A stretch of 64,000 nt of DNA from Casuarina equisetifolia (lineage: Eukaryota > Streptophyta > Magnoliopsida > Fagales > Casuarinaceae), in the NCBI GenBank assembly GCA_028551475.1, contig CM052361.1, positions 6,827,501 through 6,891,500 of the forward strand, read 5' to 3'. The translations under genes and the position numbers were made by a program. The notes under the pieces are model-generated. The model was given only the letters and a program-made list of their open reading frames with translations. It was not told where the DNA came from and did no database searches. Of this stretch, positions 61,723 through 64,000 are shown piece after piece (positions within the stretch are counted from its first letter, which is position 1; each line of letters opens with the position of its first letter).

Positions 61723-62535
61723 CTTGAAGATACAGGGTGAGATGAAAGTGATCAGATTAGGAAAAAGAGTAAGTGAAGATGATATAGCCTTAATTGCTTA
61801 ACAAGTATCATAATGGAGCTTGTGGTCTCTGACAGAGTAGGGAGCGGAGTACTGAGAGTTTTCAAATAGATGCTTATTTTGGAACGCTGCTACAGATGAT
61901 CAATTTACAATTGGGTGACTGGCCCAATATAATGACAGATCTCCTTTTTTCTTTTTTTCACGTGTTCCCTGCACGAAATCTTGATCTTCTGGGAAAATTT
62001 TAATAAAAAACAGGAAAAGAAGGAAAACCTGGATGGTTTGTAATCAGTTTGTACTCTAGCAAAGTCAGAAAAAGCCAGGGCCTTGAAAACCAAAGAGTCG
62101 CCTGAGCTGCAATTTTATACTCCTACCTGAAATATCACAACCGCGTCATACTTGATGCGTTACTGTATAGATAATTCCAGTGGAAACCTTGATGGGTTAT
62201 ACTTTTATACGTGTAACCAGTTCTAGGCAAAAATATGGCCGTCTGTGGTCCTCGGCATTTGGTGTGTGGATCTGGCGATAATGAAACCGTGTTGAGGACA
62301 CATGACCTATTTGGTGGCGAAGAAAGAAAAACTATTCCGCTTAGTGAGATATTTTGAAGGACAACCAAGGACTTCCAATCCACAATACTTTGAAATTCGG
62401 AGGCTGTTAGGTAAAATATGAAAGAAGTCTACGGCGAGCTCGTTCGTTTCTCCTTTTCATGGAAGGTTCTCTTAATTGTGATCCATGCCTCGATTGATTT
62501 TAGATTCAGGCCTGGCAATTCAAACTTATGGAGGC
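61723..62535. other. Upstream region of LRK10L copy 2 and spacer
   Basis: The first ~100 bases resemble the flank of copy 1 only weakly (a GTGATCAGAT block is shared). No gene recognised in the remainder. Confidence 0.4.
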
Positions 62536-63346
62536 TTTTCTAATCAACCACCATCTTCTTATACCCAAGATGTCCAATATGACTATTTTATCTAGGGAAT
62601 TGAAATATTCACTCAACCACGTATGGAAAGAGTCAATCTTGTAATAAAAAGCCAGTCATATTCATTTGAATCATCTTGGGAACCAAATTTGCTTTGCAGG
62701 TATTAGGTCAATGTCACTATTTTAGTTAGGGAGTTGAGCCACATATGAAAGGAATCAATCTTATGATAAAAGGCCGGCCATTTTCATTTGAATCATCTCA
62801 AGAATTATATTTGTTTTCTAGGTATAAGTCCAATATCACTATTTTATTTAGGGAGTTGAATATATTTATTCAGCCACGTATGGAAGGAGTGAATCTTGTG
62901 ATAAAAGGCTGATCATATTCATTTGAATCATCATAAGAACCATATTTGCTTTCTAGGTATTAGTCCAATATAACTACTTTATTTAAGGAGTTAAATATAT
63001 TCACTCAACCACACATAAAAGGAGTCAATCTTGTGATAAAAGGCTGGCCATAGTCATTTGAATCATCTCAGGAACCATATATGCTTTCTAGGTATAAGTC
63101 TAATATCACTATTTTATTTAGGGAGCTGAATCTATTTTCTCAACCACCCATTGAAAAAGTCAATCTTGTGATAAAAGGCCGGCCATATTCATTTGAATCA
63201 TCTTGGGAACCATATTTGCTTTCTAAGTATAAGTCCAATATCACTAGTTTATTTAGGGAGTTAAATATATTTGCTCAACCACATATGGAAGGAGTCAATC
63301 TTGTGATAAAAGGCCGGCCATATTCATTTGAATCATCTTAAGAATA
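62536..63346 (+). repeat. 135-base tandem repeat with a 45-codon unit
   Basis: Six units begin at 62583, 62717, 62839, 62974, 63109 and 63244, after a partial unit. Spacings are 134, 122, 135, 135 and 135, and the last unit is cut at about 103 bases. In one plus-strand frame each unit reads as protein: SNITILFRELN, then a QP-rich turn, VNLVIKGRPYSFESS and EPYLLS(R/K)Y. The last two units (63081-63341) form one open frame of 86 codons from ATG 63081. Earlier units hold stops and one 13-base deficit. I do not recognise the protein. It could be a coding repeat from a larger gene or a satellite-like array with chance openness. Confidence 0.85.
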
Positions 63347-64000
63347 TTTAAACGACCTGAAGTTCCAAGAAAATTCACGTTTGTCAGAACAAAAAAAGTA
63401 AAAAATTATGGTCTCGACCACAGTGTAGCTAGACAAGCTTAAAAAGGGACACCAAACTGAAAGAAATTAACAAAAGACAGGACATGACTGTCAGACTCCA
63501 TATGTAAGGTAATCAACCTGCAAGAAGGAAAGGCTCCTCCAGCTTATACTGATCCATCTCATTTCCTGGCCAAGAACGAGAAATTGCTTCTCGAGAATTA
63601 TTCTCTGTCTTGATGTTGTCTAGGGTTTACAGAAGAAATAGGACTAACTTGATCACAATCTACTGCTAGATACAAGTCACTCTCAAGGTGAGTGTAGTTT
63701 GATGATTGATCTGAGTATAATTAATACCTTAAATTTTGAGTCTGGAAAGAAAGACAATTGTTTTGCCCCTACTGACAAGAAAAAATAACGTAATAAAATT
63801 CATAATTTTTTATGTTCTAATATCTCCTTCTACAATGGTGTTAATATAATAATGAAGAAATGGTCAAGATGGGCAACATCTTGGTTGGAAAATATCACCA
63901 AATTTTATTGGTCAAGGTTTAAAGAAAGGCTTTAATCAATCATGGATAAAATATCAACCTGACATATGGGTCTCCCAGAAGAGAAAAGAGGGAGAAGTGA
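63347..64000. other. Right-end spacer
   Basis: No gene assigned. A minus-strand stretch near 63620-63517 ends in a donor-like CAG|GTTGAT and could be an exon, but it matches nothing I know. Confidence 0.3.

Noticed and set aside
63517-63620. Possible minus-strand exon (reads EMDQYKLEEPFLLAG before a GT)
   Set aside because: One candidate donor is not enough. No partner exon or homologue was recognised.

Overview
The window is nuclear DNA of a flowering plant, most likely a woody eudicot (my inference). The genes are intron-split with GT-AG borders, long AT-rich spacers separate them, and the families are plant-specific. There are no prokaryote-style operons and no CRISPR array, and I recognised no tRNA or rRNA gene. 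Exon borders below were read by eye from splice consensus plus protein continuity.

Gene-bearing part, 1-27,000. On the minus strand lies the 5' half of a plastidic glucose transporter gene (112-1829), which runs out of the window. Next come a single-finger C2H2 repressor of the ZFP5/6/8-GIS type (7369-8037, +), a complete eight-exon organellar peptidyl-tRNA hydrolase gene (10071-13556, +), a basic protein of unknown function (14204-14935, +), a five-exon TRM/DUF4378 gene (15700-19467, -), and an intact intronless-CDS gene of a plant-specific Ser-rich family (26192-26956, -). A broken relative of that last gene lies just beyond its 3' end (about 24330-24826, -). These are ordinary housekeeping and developmental genes with no obvious shared pathway.

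Repeat-rich part, 27,000-64,000. A decayed LINE reverse transcriptase sits at about 30640-31760 (-). Two related LRK10L-type receptor-kinase genes (35692-39648 and 55887-61722, both -) are multiply broken. They share the same exon plan and parts of their flanks, so they come from a segmental duplication. Both also share two charge-reversing substitutions at canonical kinase positions, so catalytic loss may predate the duplication. A third, shortened ectodomain exon lies inside the large intron of the second copy, and a trace of it remains in the first. The two copies are separated by a tandem TRIM array (five ~124-bp LTRs and four internal regions, 39769-41084) and by one Copia retrotransposon nested inside another (outer 42579-53601, inner 47673-53088, both -). 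The window ends with a 135-bp tandem repeat (62536-63346) whose unit is exactly 45 codons and reads as protein in one frame.

The most unusual items are the TRIM array, the inherited pseudokinase signature of the LRK10L pair, the 45-codon repeat, and a 25-base C run inside a receptor exon. I found no clear evidence of a wholly new biological system. The 45-codon repeat is the best candidate for something undescribed.
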